A stretch of 64,000 nucleotides of DNA from Parapedobacter composti (GTDB taxonomy: Bacteria; Bacteroidota; Bacteroidia; Sphingobacteriales; Sphingobacteriaceae), in NCBI RefSeq assembly GCF_900112315.1, contig NZ_FOLL01000005.1, forward strand, positions 1 to 64,000, given 5' to 3'. Below the pieces are notes generated by a model. The model was not told the origin of the DNA, made no database searches, and was given only the letters and a program-made list of their open reading frames with translations. This document shows positions 9,165-17,207 of this stretch, one piece after another. The translations under genes were made by a program, and so were the position numbers. The stretch's first letter is position 1. Each line of letters starts with the position of its first letter.

Positions 9165-9658
9165 TTATTCCTTTCTGTAAAGGGGCACAATTCTTCCATG
9201 CGCTTCCGTTTGGGGCGCTTCGCTATTGAATGTCACCTCAACTAAAAGGGACTGTGGGCACGGTCTGTAAGCGACTTCCCCCGTAAAAGCGATAGTGTCA
9301 AGTGGTTGGTCAGCTATCTGCATGAAAAGGGTGTCGGGGCAGGATAGACGTAGCTGAAAAAATGGATATTCCCCCGGTTTTCCGCTATGCCCTGGTGGGC
9401 TGGTTCAAGTGCGCTGCCCGCCCCTTTCCTGAACAATTTGAGTTCGGTGGTATCATAAACCGGGCTATCGGAGAAAAATAGGTCAGCCCCTGATTCCTTA
9501 CCAAGCACGACAAACCGCAGGGTATCGGGATTGAGATGCGCTAAACAGTCGACATCGACGACATCGGAATCGTTTTTGGAACAGGAAGCCATTAGCATGC
9601 CGATGGCGGCGATTGAGCAAAAAGCCTTGGAGAACGTTTTTGTTTTGAAACTATTCAT
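9165..9658 (-). pseudogene. Frameshifted lipoprotein gene
   Basis: From ATG 9658 there is a lipoprotein signal peptide (AAIGMLMASC, Cys 26) and a mature part (HLNPDTLRFVVLGKESGADLF) that runs into a stop near 9315. Adding one base to the four-G run at 9336-9339 (four Cs in the gene) opens a good C-terminus: PDTLFMQIADQPLDTIAF, then CPQSLLVEVTFNSE and HGRIVPLYRKE, ending at 9165. The full protein would be about 163 residues. The family resembles small Bacteroidota lipoproteins of unknown role. The lesion is in a homopolymer, so a consensus error is possible. Confidence 0.65.
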
Positions 9659-9794
9659 GATGCAAGTAAATTCTTATGAGCGTTTGACCAATCGGTGTGT
9701 ATTGTAAACGTATGAATGACAGAAAACGCTACACCGCTACTCGCTGCATCGGAGCCTGATACCGTGCCAAAAATTACAGGGAGTAATTCGCGTC

Positions 9795-10121
9795 ATGAAA
9801 ACTATATTTCGCCTTTTCTTTTTATCGGTCGTGTTGTACGGTTGTCAGCCAACGGGAAATGCATCGGCACTCCAAAGCCGGGATTCCACCGCTACGAAAA
9901 AACAGCCTATGGATTCCGTTCTGATGGCACTTTCCAGTACGCCGGATAGTTTAAGGACACCCGAACAAAAGGAAACGATAAAGAAGATTCAATTGATGGT
10001 TGCTAAGTACGTGGAACTCAAAGACGGCGTGTTTTCCTTTACTTTACCGAAAGAGGAATTTGTGGAAAAAACCGGCCTTGGTATCGAATATTATGATGTC
10101 ATAACATTGCTGTCCACTTAA
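9795..10121 (+). CDS. Small lipoprotein of unknown function
   Basis: 108 residues. MKTIFRLFFLSVVLYGC is a lipoprotein signal peptide with Cys 17 as the lipidated residue. After a Ser/Thr-rich linker, two short amphipathic helices (TPEQKETIKKIQLMVAKYV) and a C-terminal LPKEEFVEKTGLGIEYYDVITLL segment follow. No family recognised. It is the only intact coding gene between 7755 and 11391 and stands alone on the plus strand. Confidence 0.7.
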   Translation: MKTIFRLFFLSVVLYGCQPTGNASALQSRDSTATKKQPMDSVLMALSSTPDSLRTPEQKETIKKIQLMVAKYVELKDGVFSFTLPKEEFVEKTGLGIEYYDVITLLST

Positions 10122-10205
10122 AAGATATTGAGGGACAGCAATGATTGATTTTAATAGACTTGATCGTTTCACGCAAATATAAGTTGGAAATCTTAAATTT
10201 GTCCT

Positions 10206-11110
10206 ATGACCAATCCACAACAACCGAAAGTGGGCTTGTACATTGACCCTCTTACAGATTTTGGTTTCAAAAAGCTCTTCGGAACCGAACCCAACAAGGA
10301 CTTGCTCATTGCCTTGCTCAATAGTATTTTCCGCGGGCGCAAGAACATCGTTGTTTGACCTACAACAAAAACGAGCATCACGGCGAAACTAAGGACGAGG
10401 GGGCGGCCATCTTCGACCTCACCTGTACCGGGGATGATGGCGAGTGCTTCATTATAGAGGTGCAACGCGGCAAGCAGGGCAATTTCAAGCAGCGCGCCGT
10501 ATTCTACACCAGTCGTCTTATCACCGAACAGGCACCCAAGGGCCGCCGCTCCGAGTGGGCCTATGACGTAAAAGAGGTATACCTCATAGCCTTGTTGGAA
10601 GACTTCACGCTGGATGCTGTGAGTGACGACCGCTATTTGCACGATATTTGTTTGAGCGAGAGGGAGACAGGAAAAGTTTTCTACGATGGATTGGGGTATA
10701 TATCCATCGAATTGGTTAATTTTGTGAAAACGGAGGATGAAGCGGAGACAGACCTCGAAAGGTGGCTCTATGTATTGAAAAACATGAGCAGCATGGATAA
10801 GGTGTCGATCTACACCCGCAAGCCGATTTTCGAGAAACTGTTTAACGTGGCGGAGTACGCCAATTTAACAAGGGAGGAAAAGGCCATGTATGATGCAAGT
10901 CTGAAACGCAAATGGGACAACAAAGCCGTGTTGGATTACGCGGTCAGCGAAGCCGTAAAGGAGGCTACTACTAAAACCCGCGAAGAAGAACGCGCTAAGG
11001 CAGAGGCAGAGAAACTGAAATCAGCCTTAAAGATGAAACAAAGTGGTTTTGATGTCTACATGATTGCAGACATACTTGAGTTGCCCGCGGAGAAAGTGGA
11101 AAAACTTTAG
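10206..11110 (+). pseudogene. Frameshifted Rpn/PD-(D/E)XK nuclease family gene
   Basis: From ATG 10206 the product begins like the Rpn/PDDEXK_2 transposase-nuclease family (LYIDPLTDFGFKKLFGTEPNK, LLNSIFRGRKNIV), then hits TGA at 10356. The rest is intact in the next frame from 10355 (LTYNKNEHHGETKDEGAAIFDL, FIIEVQRGKQGNFKQRAVFY) to 11110. One missing base near 10354 explains the break (IV-D-LTYNKN). Catalytic-type residues are visible in the second piece: D of AAIFDL and the E-x-Q of IIEVQ. Family members are RecA-independent recombination-promoting nucleases or transposase-like proteins. The C-terminus is a charged helix ending in a short ILELPAEKVEKL motif. Confidence 0.8.
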
Positions 11111-11132
11111 CGCCGCTTAATATGCCAGCCTT

Positions 11133-11202
11133 ATGATTGATACCAGTCTAAAACAAAAGTGGGACAAAAAGGCTATCTTGGATTACGCGGTCAGCGAAGC
11201 CC
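11133..11202 (+). pseudogene. Remnant of a second Rpn-family gene
   Basis: This 70-base piece begins at an ATG and encodes SLKQKWDKKAILDYAVSEA. It closely matches bases 10886-10955 of the adjacent Rpn-family gene (SLKRKWDNKAVLDYAVSEA), with substitutions concentrated at third positions. Similarity stops abruptly at about 11202. It is the leftover of a diverged paralogue or of a tandem duplication. Confidence 0.7.
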
Positions 11203-11235
11203 CTAAGCCATATAGTGAATATGGAGGCAACTAAG

Positions 11236-11309
<74 letters not shown>

Positions 11310-11391
11310 ATTTTTCGGACTGCAAACTTAGGCAATGTTACTTTTATATGCAAAAAAAATTGAACTGAATTATAAAAGAATTCGCGCCTCA

Positions 11392-12270
11392 TCAGTCTTT
11401 CGGTGATATCGGGTCAGCACCCTTGGTAACTGCCTGCTTGTAAACGCTGCCCTGCCGCATGGTGGAATCCTGACGTTCGACATCGGGTACTGCTATGGGT
11501 GATAAAATAACAACAGGTGTATCCATGCCGGACGCTCCGGGGGTTATCGGGCGAGCCACTGTGTCTGAGGCAGTGGCCGGTTGCTTGCGTGCGTTGCCGC
11601 CATCGGTCCACCACAGCTTGCCCGCCGCAGCCAAGGCGAGCAACGCCAGAGCGCCGAACACCAGCCACTTGGTGTTGGCAGTTTTGTCTTCGGGCATCTG
11701 CCTTTCTTCCGCCGCGGAATCACCGCTGGCCGCACCTGCCGCCTGCTCTTCTAAAAGCATAAGGGACTGGAACATCTCATTGGCCATGAGATAGTTTACC
11801 GCCACTTGCAGACAACTATCCGCACGGGCAATTTCCTGCCGAAAAGGCTCCCTGGACGCTTCCAACCCCGTGCGCGCGATGGTTTCTTCCAACTCACGCT
11901 TGTATAACGTATACCGTTGTTCCGCCTGCAACGGTGTGTCGTGCGGGTAGAGCGCAAAAAAAGCCAGCGCTTCTTCCGGTGACGGCTGCCCGTCGCCGAG
12001 GGTATCGCCTCCTTCCGCGATATAACCTTTGCTCAGGGACAGCAGTGCTCCCATATCGCTGATGACCGAACTATCCGTGAGCACCTTATAGGCGGTTTCC
12101 AGTTCATACAGATGCTGTTCATGCACCGCTTTCATACCCTCGGCAAGGGAGCGGCCATACGCCTCGTCACTCAATGAATAACGCGCTGCAAAGCGGATGC
12201 GGATGGTTTCCAAATCAGCGCCTTCCGGCAGCGAAAGGTTTTTGTAAGCTTGTTCTTTGGTCATTTCCAT
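11392..12270 (-). CDS. Membrane protein with tandem degenerate J-like domains (short form)
   Basis: 292 residues. Residues 1-67 have the helix pattern of a DnaJ J domain (EQAYKNLSLPEGADLETIRIRFAARY ... LYELETAYKVLTDS), but the HPD tripeptide is absent; YSLSDEA occupies its place. A second region of the same kind spans ~100-170 (EEALAFFALYP ... ARADSCLQVAVNYL). One membrane helix follows at ~198-218 (WLVFGALALLALAAAGKLWW), then a ~70-residue Ser/Thr/Pro-rich tail with no fold I recognise. The two J-like regions should face the cytosol. It is the last gene of the Hsp70 cluster and probably anchors that chaperone to the membrane; this is inference. Confidence 0.8.
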   Translation of the reverse strand: MEMTKEQAYKNLSLPEGADLETIRIRFAARYSLSDEAYGRSLAEGMKAVHEQHLYELETAYKVLTDSSVISDMGALLSLSKGYIAEGGDTLGDGQPSPEEALAFFALYPHDTPLQAEQRYTLYKRELEETIARTGLEASREPFRQEIARADSCLQVAVNYLMANEMFQSLMLLEEQAAGAASGDSAAEERQMPEDKTANTKWLVFGALALLALAAAGKLWWTDGGNARKQPATASDTVARPITPGASGMDTPVVILSPIAVPDVERQDSTMRQGSVYKQAVTKGADPISPKD

Positions 12271-12291
12271 AGCTCTGTTTCATGTAATCAG

Positions 12292-13545
12292 CTACTCGGT
12301 CAGGTTCAGCCGGATGGGAAGCGTATAAGCCACGCGCACGGGGCGGCCGTTCTGTTGCCCCGGAGTCCATTTCGGGGATTTCCGAAGCGTTTCGATAAGT
12401 GCTTCCCCCGTGCCAAATCCGATATGCCTGACAACCTTGAAGTCGGTCAAGCTACCGTCTCTGTCGACGACGAATGACACTTCTACGCGCCCGTTGACCC
12501 CCGCTTCTATTGCGGCGGCCGGATAAGCATAGTTTTCACCTACCCATCTCGTGAAGGCGGCTATCCCGCCCGGCGGTACCGCCTCCACCTCTACGGTTTC
12601 GTATATCTTTTCATCGGTCGCGTTACTTTCCCGCCTCTGAGCGTCGGATGTTCCGGCTTGCGCGGTGGGCGCCGTCTCCCGCTTGCTTTTTGCTGCAATC
12701 GCCCGTTCAGGCGTTTTATCTTCAATTGCTTCGGTGGCAACGCTATCCTTTTGAAGCGTTGCCACAGACCTGCTGTTAGTCGCCGGAGCCCGGGCAGTGG
12801 AGTCCGATGCCGCGCTATCTATCGGCGCTACGGCCAACGTATCGGCATCTACCGGTTTTACGCGTCCGTTACCACTCCACCACCAATAACCACCGCCCAG
12901 TGCGACAACCACCAGCAAGCCGAATAACCATACGGGTACGCCGGTTTTCCGTTGCCGAGACGTTTCCTCCAACATTGCCGGCTGGGTGGTGCCCGGTACT
13001 TCCTGATTTGGTATCCCCTCTGGTTCCGCTTCGGCGTGGCGGGTCGCCAGCCAAGGCCGGATGACCGCTTCAGCCGCTTCGGCTTTGGTAATTTCCTGCT
13101 GATATGCCGCCTTCGCGGCAGGCAGATTCACCGTCATATATTGCTGGTGCAGTTCGGCAAGATGCTGTCTTACCATACGCGCGATGACGGCGGCTGGCTG
13201 GTGAACAGAAAGTCCGAATACGGCCAAAGCGCGATCGATGTTCTGAGGGGCCGTTTCATCGTCGCCGATGAGGTGCTTTTCCCCGGAACCCTCTTCGAAA
13301 GTCCCGCTCTGCGCCGTACGGGGCAGATCCCCCGTGTCGTCCATACGATCGCTCTCATTGAGTAACGCATAAGCTTCCTTTACCGCTTCGAGGTGTTGCT
13401 CATACGTCTGCCGCATGCGCGCCGTGGGCGCATTATCGATACGCATCCGGTAGTCGTTGTATAGCTCTGCAAATTTGCGCCGCACTTCTTGCAGGTCGGC
13501 TCCCTGGGGTAACTCCAGTCGTTCGTATGCTTCTTGTTTTGTCAT
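12292..13545 (-). CDS. J-like membrane protein with C-terminal TonB_C domain
   Basis: 417 residues. The N-terminal J-like domain (1-67: EAYERLELPQGADLQEVRRKFAELYNDYRMRID ... HLEAVKEAYALLNE) lacks HPD. A second J-like region spans ~105-175 (ALAVFGL ... YQQEITKAEAAEAVIRPWL). A membrane helix lies at ~203-222 (PVWLFGLLVVVALGGGYWWW), followed by a periplasmic Ser/Thr/Ala-rich linker. The final ~95 residues form a TonB C-terminal domain (WVGENYAYPAAAIEAGVNGRV, FVVDRDGSLTDFKVVRHIG, SPKWTPGQQNGRPVRV). TonB_C domains usually contact outer membrane receptors, but the usual TonB membrane anchor is replaced here by the J-like part. Its first ~200 bases are nearly identical to the next paralogue. Confidence 0.88.
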   Translation of the reverse strand: MTKQEAYERLELPQGADLQEVRRKFAELYNDYRMRIDNAPTARMRQTYEQHLEAVKEAYALLNESDRMDDTGDLPRTAQSGTFEEGSGEKHLIGDDETAPQNIDRALAVFGLSVHQPAAVIARMVRQHLAELHQQYMTVNLPAAKAAYQQEITKAEAAEAVIRPWLATRHAEAEPEGIPNQEVPGTTQPAMLEETSRQRKTGVPVWLFGLLVVVALGGGYWWWSGNGRVKPVDADTLAVAPIDSAASDSTARAPATNSRSVATLQKDSVATEAIEDKTPERAIAAKSKRETAPTAQAGTSDAQRRESNATDEKIYETVEVEAVPPGGIAAFTRWVGENYAYPAAAIEAGVNGRVEVSFVVDRDGSLTDFKVVRHIGFGTGEALIETLRKSPKWTPGQQNGRPVRVAYTLPIRLNLTE

Positions 13546-13595
13546 TTTTCTTAATTATCAATTGTGATTCATATGCAGCTCCTGCCGACTCGTTT

Positions 13596-13812
13596 CTATG
13601 GCCGGCTATAATTTGAATTTGCGGCGATGACTTCAATTCGGTTGTTCAAGCGGTGGCAATCGGGTTTTTCGACGTCTACATACAACCGCTCACTGCTGCC
13701 TTTTCCTATTACATCAACCGCCGTTGGACTGACCCCCATGTCCACCCAGAACCTGTGAATAGCCTGTGCGCGATCTGCTGAAGCCCGCAAAATGAAGGGC
13801 CAGACAACCCGA
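13596..13812 (-). pseudogene. OmpA-like C-terminal domain remnant
   Basis: A minus-strand frame with no proper start reads RASADRAQAIHRFWVDMGV, then TAVDVIGKGSSERL, and ends CHRLNNRIEVIAANSN. This is the second half of an OmpA-like peptidoglycan-binding domain (S-x-x-RA-x-x-x, G-x-G, N-R-x-E-I pattern). The first half and any membrane anchor are gone; the fragment begins right after the stop of the SUMF1-domain gene. It probably descends from another cluster member with an OmpA-like periplasmic part, replaced when a paralogue inserted or duplicated here. Confidence 0.6.
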
Positions 13813-13816
13813 CTGT

Positions 13817-15634
13817 TTACTGGGAAAGAACGATCCGGAAACCGTTGTGATCACGGCGGACATCCGGGAAGTCGCCGAGGCGATAGGCAACGCGGCAGTC
13901 GGGAGTATCGAAATTCCAGCTGCCACCGCGAAGCACGCGGAGAGAACCGGATGCAGCGCCCCTGGGATTTTCCTTAGGACTGTCGGCATAGTAATCTCCG
14001 CCATACCAGTCATTACACCATTCCCAAACGTTGCCGCTCATGTCATAAATACCCAGCTCGTTGGCCCGTTTACTGCCCACCGGATGCGTTTTACCGCCAC
14101 TGTTCCCACTATACCATCCTACACCATCCATAGAACTTCCGCCGCTGTAGGTATAGCCATTGCTGCGGTTACCACCCCGCGCGGCATACTCCCATTCGGC
14201 CTCCGTGGGCATCCGGTACGGTTGGCCGGTCTGGCCGCTCAGCCACTCGCAGTAAGCTACGGCATCGTGCCAGCTTACGTTTACGGCGGGGTGGTCATCT
14301 ATCCATCCCCAGCTTGGCGTTCTCGGCATACTGCGCCCCGTGGCGTTGCAAAATGCGCGGTATTGCCTCACCGTTACCTCGTGTTTGCCTACTCGATAAC
14401 TGCTCAACGTAACACTGTGCACCGGCTGCTCGTCACTCTCGCCATCATCGCTGCCCATCCGGAACGTACCTCCGGCTACATAAACTGTCTCGGGAATGGG
14501 GATTGCAGGAGCGGCCGGTTCAGGCGCCGGCTTGGGTTTCGGTTCATCCTTTGGGGTCGTCATCGGCGGTGCAGCGGGCCCGGGCTTGGGTTCATCCTTG
14601 GGGGTCTCCGGCTCCCCAAGCTTGATGATCCAGTCACCGGTGCGTGCTTCCCTGGGCAAGTAGTAAAGCCGCTCCTGCCCGTCCTTGGGACGCACCGCAT
14701 AATATCCGTCGGTCTCCGCTATGACGGCTATACTATCCCCGGCGCGCAGCGTTGCCGCGTAGGTTTCCCCGTTCAGCGCCGCGTCGGTGGCTACCTGCTT
14801 CTGTTCGTCGGCTGTCAACGCTCGTTTGCGCAGCACCAGCGTGCCTTTTCCCAATTGGGAGCTAATGTAGTGCGTGGGTTGCCAGGGTTGCCCCGCGGCC
14901 GGGCTGTCCAGCCCTTCCGTACCGCTGTCGCCGGAAAACTTCCAGACGAGCACCCCTGCCAGTAAAATCGCCGCTATACCCAACACGTACCACAGCACAT
15001 TTCGGCGTTTTTGCGGTGGAATGGGCACATGGGCCTTTTCCGGTATCGGGTCTTTCGCATTCACCGGGCCGGGGGGCTGCTCGGCACCACCTCCTTTAGG
15101 CTTAGCGTCAGCGTTTGCTGCAGCGGTTTGTTGAACCAACCAGCCTGCGATGGTTTCCCAGGCGTGTTCCGCTTTAGCCAGTTCCTTTTCGTATGCCGCC
15201 TTGATAGCGGGAAGTGCCGCAGCCGCAAGTTGGGTTTTCAGATCGGTGATGTGCTGTTGGCAAGCGGCCGCAAGCTGCTGCTGTGGAAAATTCTTCCCAA
15301 GCCCAAACACAGCCAAGGCCTGGTCGATATGCTCGCTGTTTTTTCCATCATGGGTATTCCGTTGCTGCTCTTGCGCAGTTTCTTCAAAAGTACCTGTCTG
15401 CCCGGTACGGGGCAGGTCGCCCGTGTCGTCCATGCCACTGCTCTCGTTGAGCAACGCATAAGCTTCCTTTACCGCTTCGAGGTGTTGCTCATACGTCTGC
15501 CGCATGCGCGGCGTGGGCGCGTTGTCTATCCGCATCCGGTAGTCGTTGTATAGCTCAGCAAATCTGCGCCGCACTTCCTGCAGGTCGGCCCCGTCGGGTA
15601 ACTCCAGTCGTTCGTATGCTTCTTTGTTGGTCAT
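13817..15634 (-). CDS. J-like membrane protein with SH3-like and SUMF1/FGE domains
   Basis: 605 residues. Two degenerate J-like regions (1-67, HPD absent; ~108-178, ALAVFGLGKNF ... KAEHAWETIAGWL) precede a membrane helix at ~212-232 (VLWYVLGIAAILLAGVLVW). Then come an SH3-like stretch (~265-340: GDSIAVIAETDGYYAVRPKDG), a Pro/Lys/Glu linker with repeated PKDEPKP, and a full formylglycine-generating-enzyme/sulfatase-modifying domain from ~375 to the end (VYVAGGTFRMGSDDGESDEQP, YRMPTEAEWEYAARGG, MSGNVWEWCNDWYGGDY, LRVLRGGSWN). The cysteine pair of genuine FGE is not evident, so the domain may bind rather than oxidise. The C-terminal part lies in the periplasm if the N-terminus is cytosolic. Confidence 0.9.
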   Translation of the reverse strand: MTNKEAYERLELPDGADLQEVRRRFAELYNDYRMRIDNAPTPRMRQTYEQHLEAVKEAYALLNESSGMDDTGDLPRTGQTGTFEETAQEQQRNTHDGKNSEHIDQALAVFGLGKNFPQQQLAAACQQHITDLKTQLAAAALPAIKAAYEKELAKAEHAWETIAGWLVQQTAAANADAKPKGGGAEQPPGPVNAKDPIPEKAHVPIPPQKRRNVLWYVLGIAAILLAGVLVWKFSGDSGTEGLDSPAAGQPWQPTHYISSQLGKGTLVLRKRALTADEQKQVATDAALNGETYAATLRAGDSIAVIAETDGYYAVRPKDGQERLYYLPREARTGDWIIKLGEPETPKDEPKPGPAAPPMTTPKDEPKPKPAPEPAAPAIPIPETVYVAGGTFRMGSDDGESDEQPVHSVTLSSYRVGKHEVTVRQYRAFCNATGRSMPRTPSWGWIDDHPAVNVSWHDAVAYCEWLSGQTGQPYRMPTEAEWEYAARGGNRSNGYTYSGGSSMDGVGWYSGNSGGKTHPVGSKRANELGIYDMSGNVWEWCNDWYGGDYYADSPKENPRGAASGSLRVLRGGSWNFDTPDCRVAYRLGDFPDVRRDHNGFRIVLSQ

Positions 15635-15683
15635 TTATCTTTAGTTATCAGATTTCGGCCACGGGTAATCGGGCCGTTTTTTT

Positions 15684-17207
15684 TCAAATCACATTATTGA
15701 TAAACGCTTTCTGCACCAGCTTTTTCTGCGCGGCAAGGTAGTTGGCACCCATGCCTTCCTTGCCGAAGGTCTTTTCCAGTTCGCGGCCCGTTTTCGGATC
15801 ATAGGCCTGAAGGATTACCGTGTTATCCTCCGTATATTCGAGGGTGATTTCGATGGGGTAATTTGCTTCATTGCTCGGCAACGGTCCGACGTTGAGCACA
15901 CCCATGGTCTTCACATCGTCTTCTTCGATAAACTGCACCAGCTCGATGCGCATTTTGCCGGCATTGTTGGGCGCGGTATAATAGGTTTTCTTGGCCTTGA
16001 GCGGCAGCGGACGGTTTTTCTTGATGATAATATCAAGAATGGTGCGCCCGCTGTCGGTATCTACGGCGCGTACGGCCAGGTTATAACCGGTGACCCCCTT
16101 AAGCTCAGACGGCATATCGGCAACCATTGCACCATTACCCGCAAGCATACGGGCATAAATGGCGGCACCAAACACCACCGCCTTCATGGGTTCATGGTAC
16201 TGGATTTTGTCTGCCAGTGCGGGCAGCTTCTGTGCCAGGTACTGGCGGATGAAGGGAATCATCGAGGAGCCGCCGACCAGCAGCAGTACGTCGATATCCT
16301 GCTCATGCAGACCGGCCGACGAGATGCAACGCTTCAGGATTTTGATGGTACGCTCTACCTGGCTCGTGATGGCTTTTTCAAACTCCCTACGGGTGATGAA
16401 CACCTCGATGCTCTCGTCGCCGATGAGGCATACCCGCTTGATGTAGTTGACACCGGGCATGGACAGCTCAATCTTCACCTCCTCCGAAAAAGCGCGGAGT
16501 TGCTGCAGCTTTCGGCCATTGAATTTCAGGGGCTTGCCGGTGGCTTGCTCAAACTGCTGGTGAATGATTTCGGCCACGGCTTCGTCAAATTCCTTGCCGC
16601 CAAGGTCGGTAATTCCGTCTTTGCTCACCACATAAAACCCTTTATCGTTCATATTGAGGATGGTGGTATCAAATGTGCCGCCCCCCAGGTCGTAGACAAG
16701 GATATTGCGGTCGGCCGAGCGGTTACTGAGGCCATAATGCATCGCCGCGGCTACGGGTTCTTCCACGAGGCCCATCACGGGCAGGCCAATCATGGCGGCG
16801 GCGTTGATGATGGCCTTGCGCTGCGCATCGGTGAAATGGGCGGGCACGGTGATGACGGCCCCCTCCACCGGATTGGAGGCGTAGATCTCGGCGTCGTACT
16901 TGATTTTTTTCAATACGAGTGCAGCGACGGCTTCGGGATACCAGATTTCGCCCTGCATATCCATGTAGAGCTCCTTATTATCGCCGAGGTACCGCTTGAA
17001 AAAGCGGATCACGTTGAGATCAGGGTTCTGTTCGAGCATATACAGCACCGACTGCCCCACGAAGGCGTTATTGCCGTTGATATGCAGGATGCTGGGCGTA
17101 TACAGCACATTCTTGTCCGAATTGTCCGGCAGCAGCACAGGCTGGTGGTCGATATTGAGCGTGGCGCCCAGTGAATACGTGGTTCCTAAGTCGATTCCGA
17201 TAATCAT
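15684..17207 (-). CDS. Short Hsp70-family chaperone
   Basis: 507 residues against ~635 for DnaK. The nucleotide-binding domain is complete: phosphate-1 GIDLGTTYSLGA (4-15), GAVITVPAHFTDAQR, EEPVAAAMHYGL, phosphate-2 NILVYDLGGGTFDTTIL, and the adenosine motif LLLVGGSSMIPFIRQYL. A beta-type substrate domain follows to ~475 (GYNLAVRAVD, LPLKAKKTYYTA, VLNVGPLPSNEANYPIEITLEY). The alpha-helical lid is almost absent, only ~30 residues. No grpE or canonical dnaJ adjoins it; HPD-less J-like membrane proteins do. Its ATG overlaps the upstream stop as ATGA, so translation is coupled. Probably a specialised, membrane-recruited Hsp70. Confidence 0.92.
   Translation of the reverse strand: MIIGIDLGTTYSLGATLNIDHQPVLLPDNSDKNVLYTPSILHINGNNAFVGQSVLYMLEQNPDLNVIRFFKRYLGDNKELYMDMQGEIWYPEAVAALVLKKIKYDAEIYASNPVEGAVITVPAHFTDAQRKAIINAAAMIGLPVMGLVEEPVAAAMHYGLSNRSADRNILVYDLGGGTFDTTILNMNDKGFYVVSKDGITDLGGKEFDEAVAEIIHQQFEQATGKPLKFNGRKLQQLRAFSEEVKIELSMPGVNYIKRVCLIGDESIEVFITRREFEKAITSQVERTIKILKRCISSAGLHEQDIDVLLLVGGSSMIPFIRQYLAQKLPALADKIQYHEPMKAVVFGAAIYARMLAGNGAMVADMPSELKGVTGYNLAVRAVDTDSGRTILDIIIKKNRPLPLKAKKTYYTAPNNAGKMRIELVQFIEEDDVKTMGVLNVGPLPSNEANYPIEITLEYTEDNTVILQAYDPKTGRELEKTFGKEGMGANYLAAQKKLVQKAFINNVI

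Noticed and set aside
9716-9949. 77-codon plus-strand frame overlapping the small lipoprotein
   Set aside because: The overlapping frame from 9795 has a clear lipobox signal peptide; this one has none.
16194-17174. Plus-strand frame of 326 codons opposite the Hsp70 gene
   Set aside because: It lies wholly inside a gene with every Hsp70 motif; the His/Gly/Leu-rich product has no sensible pattern.
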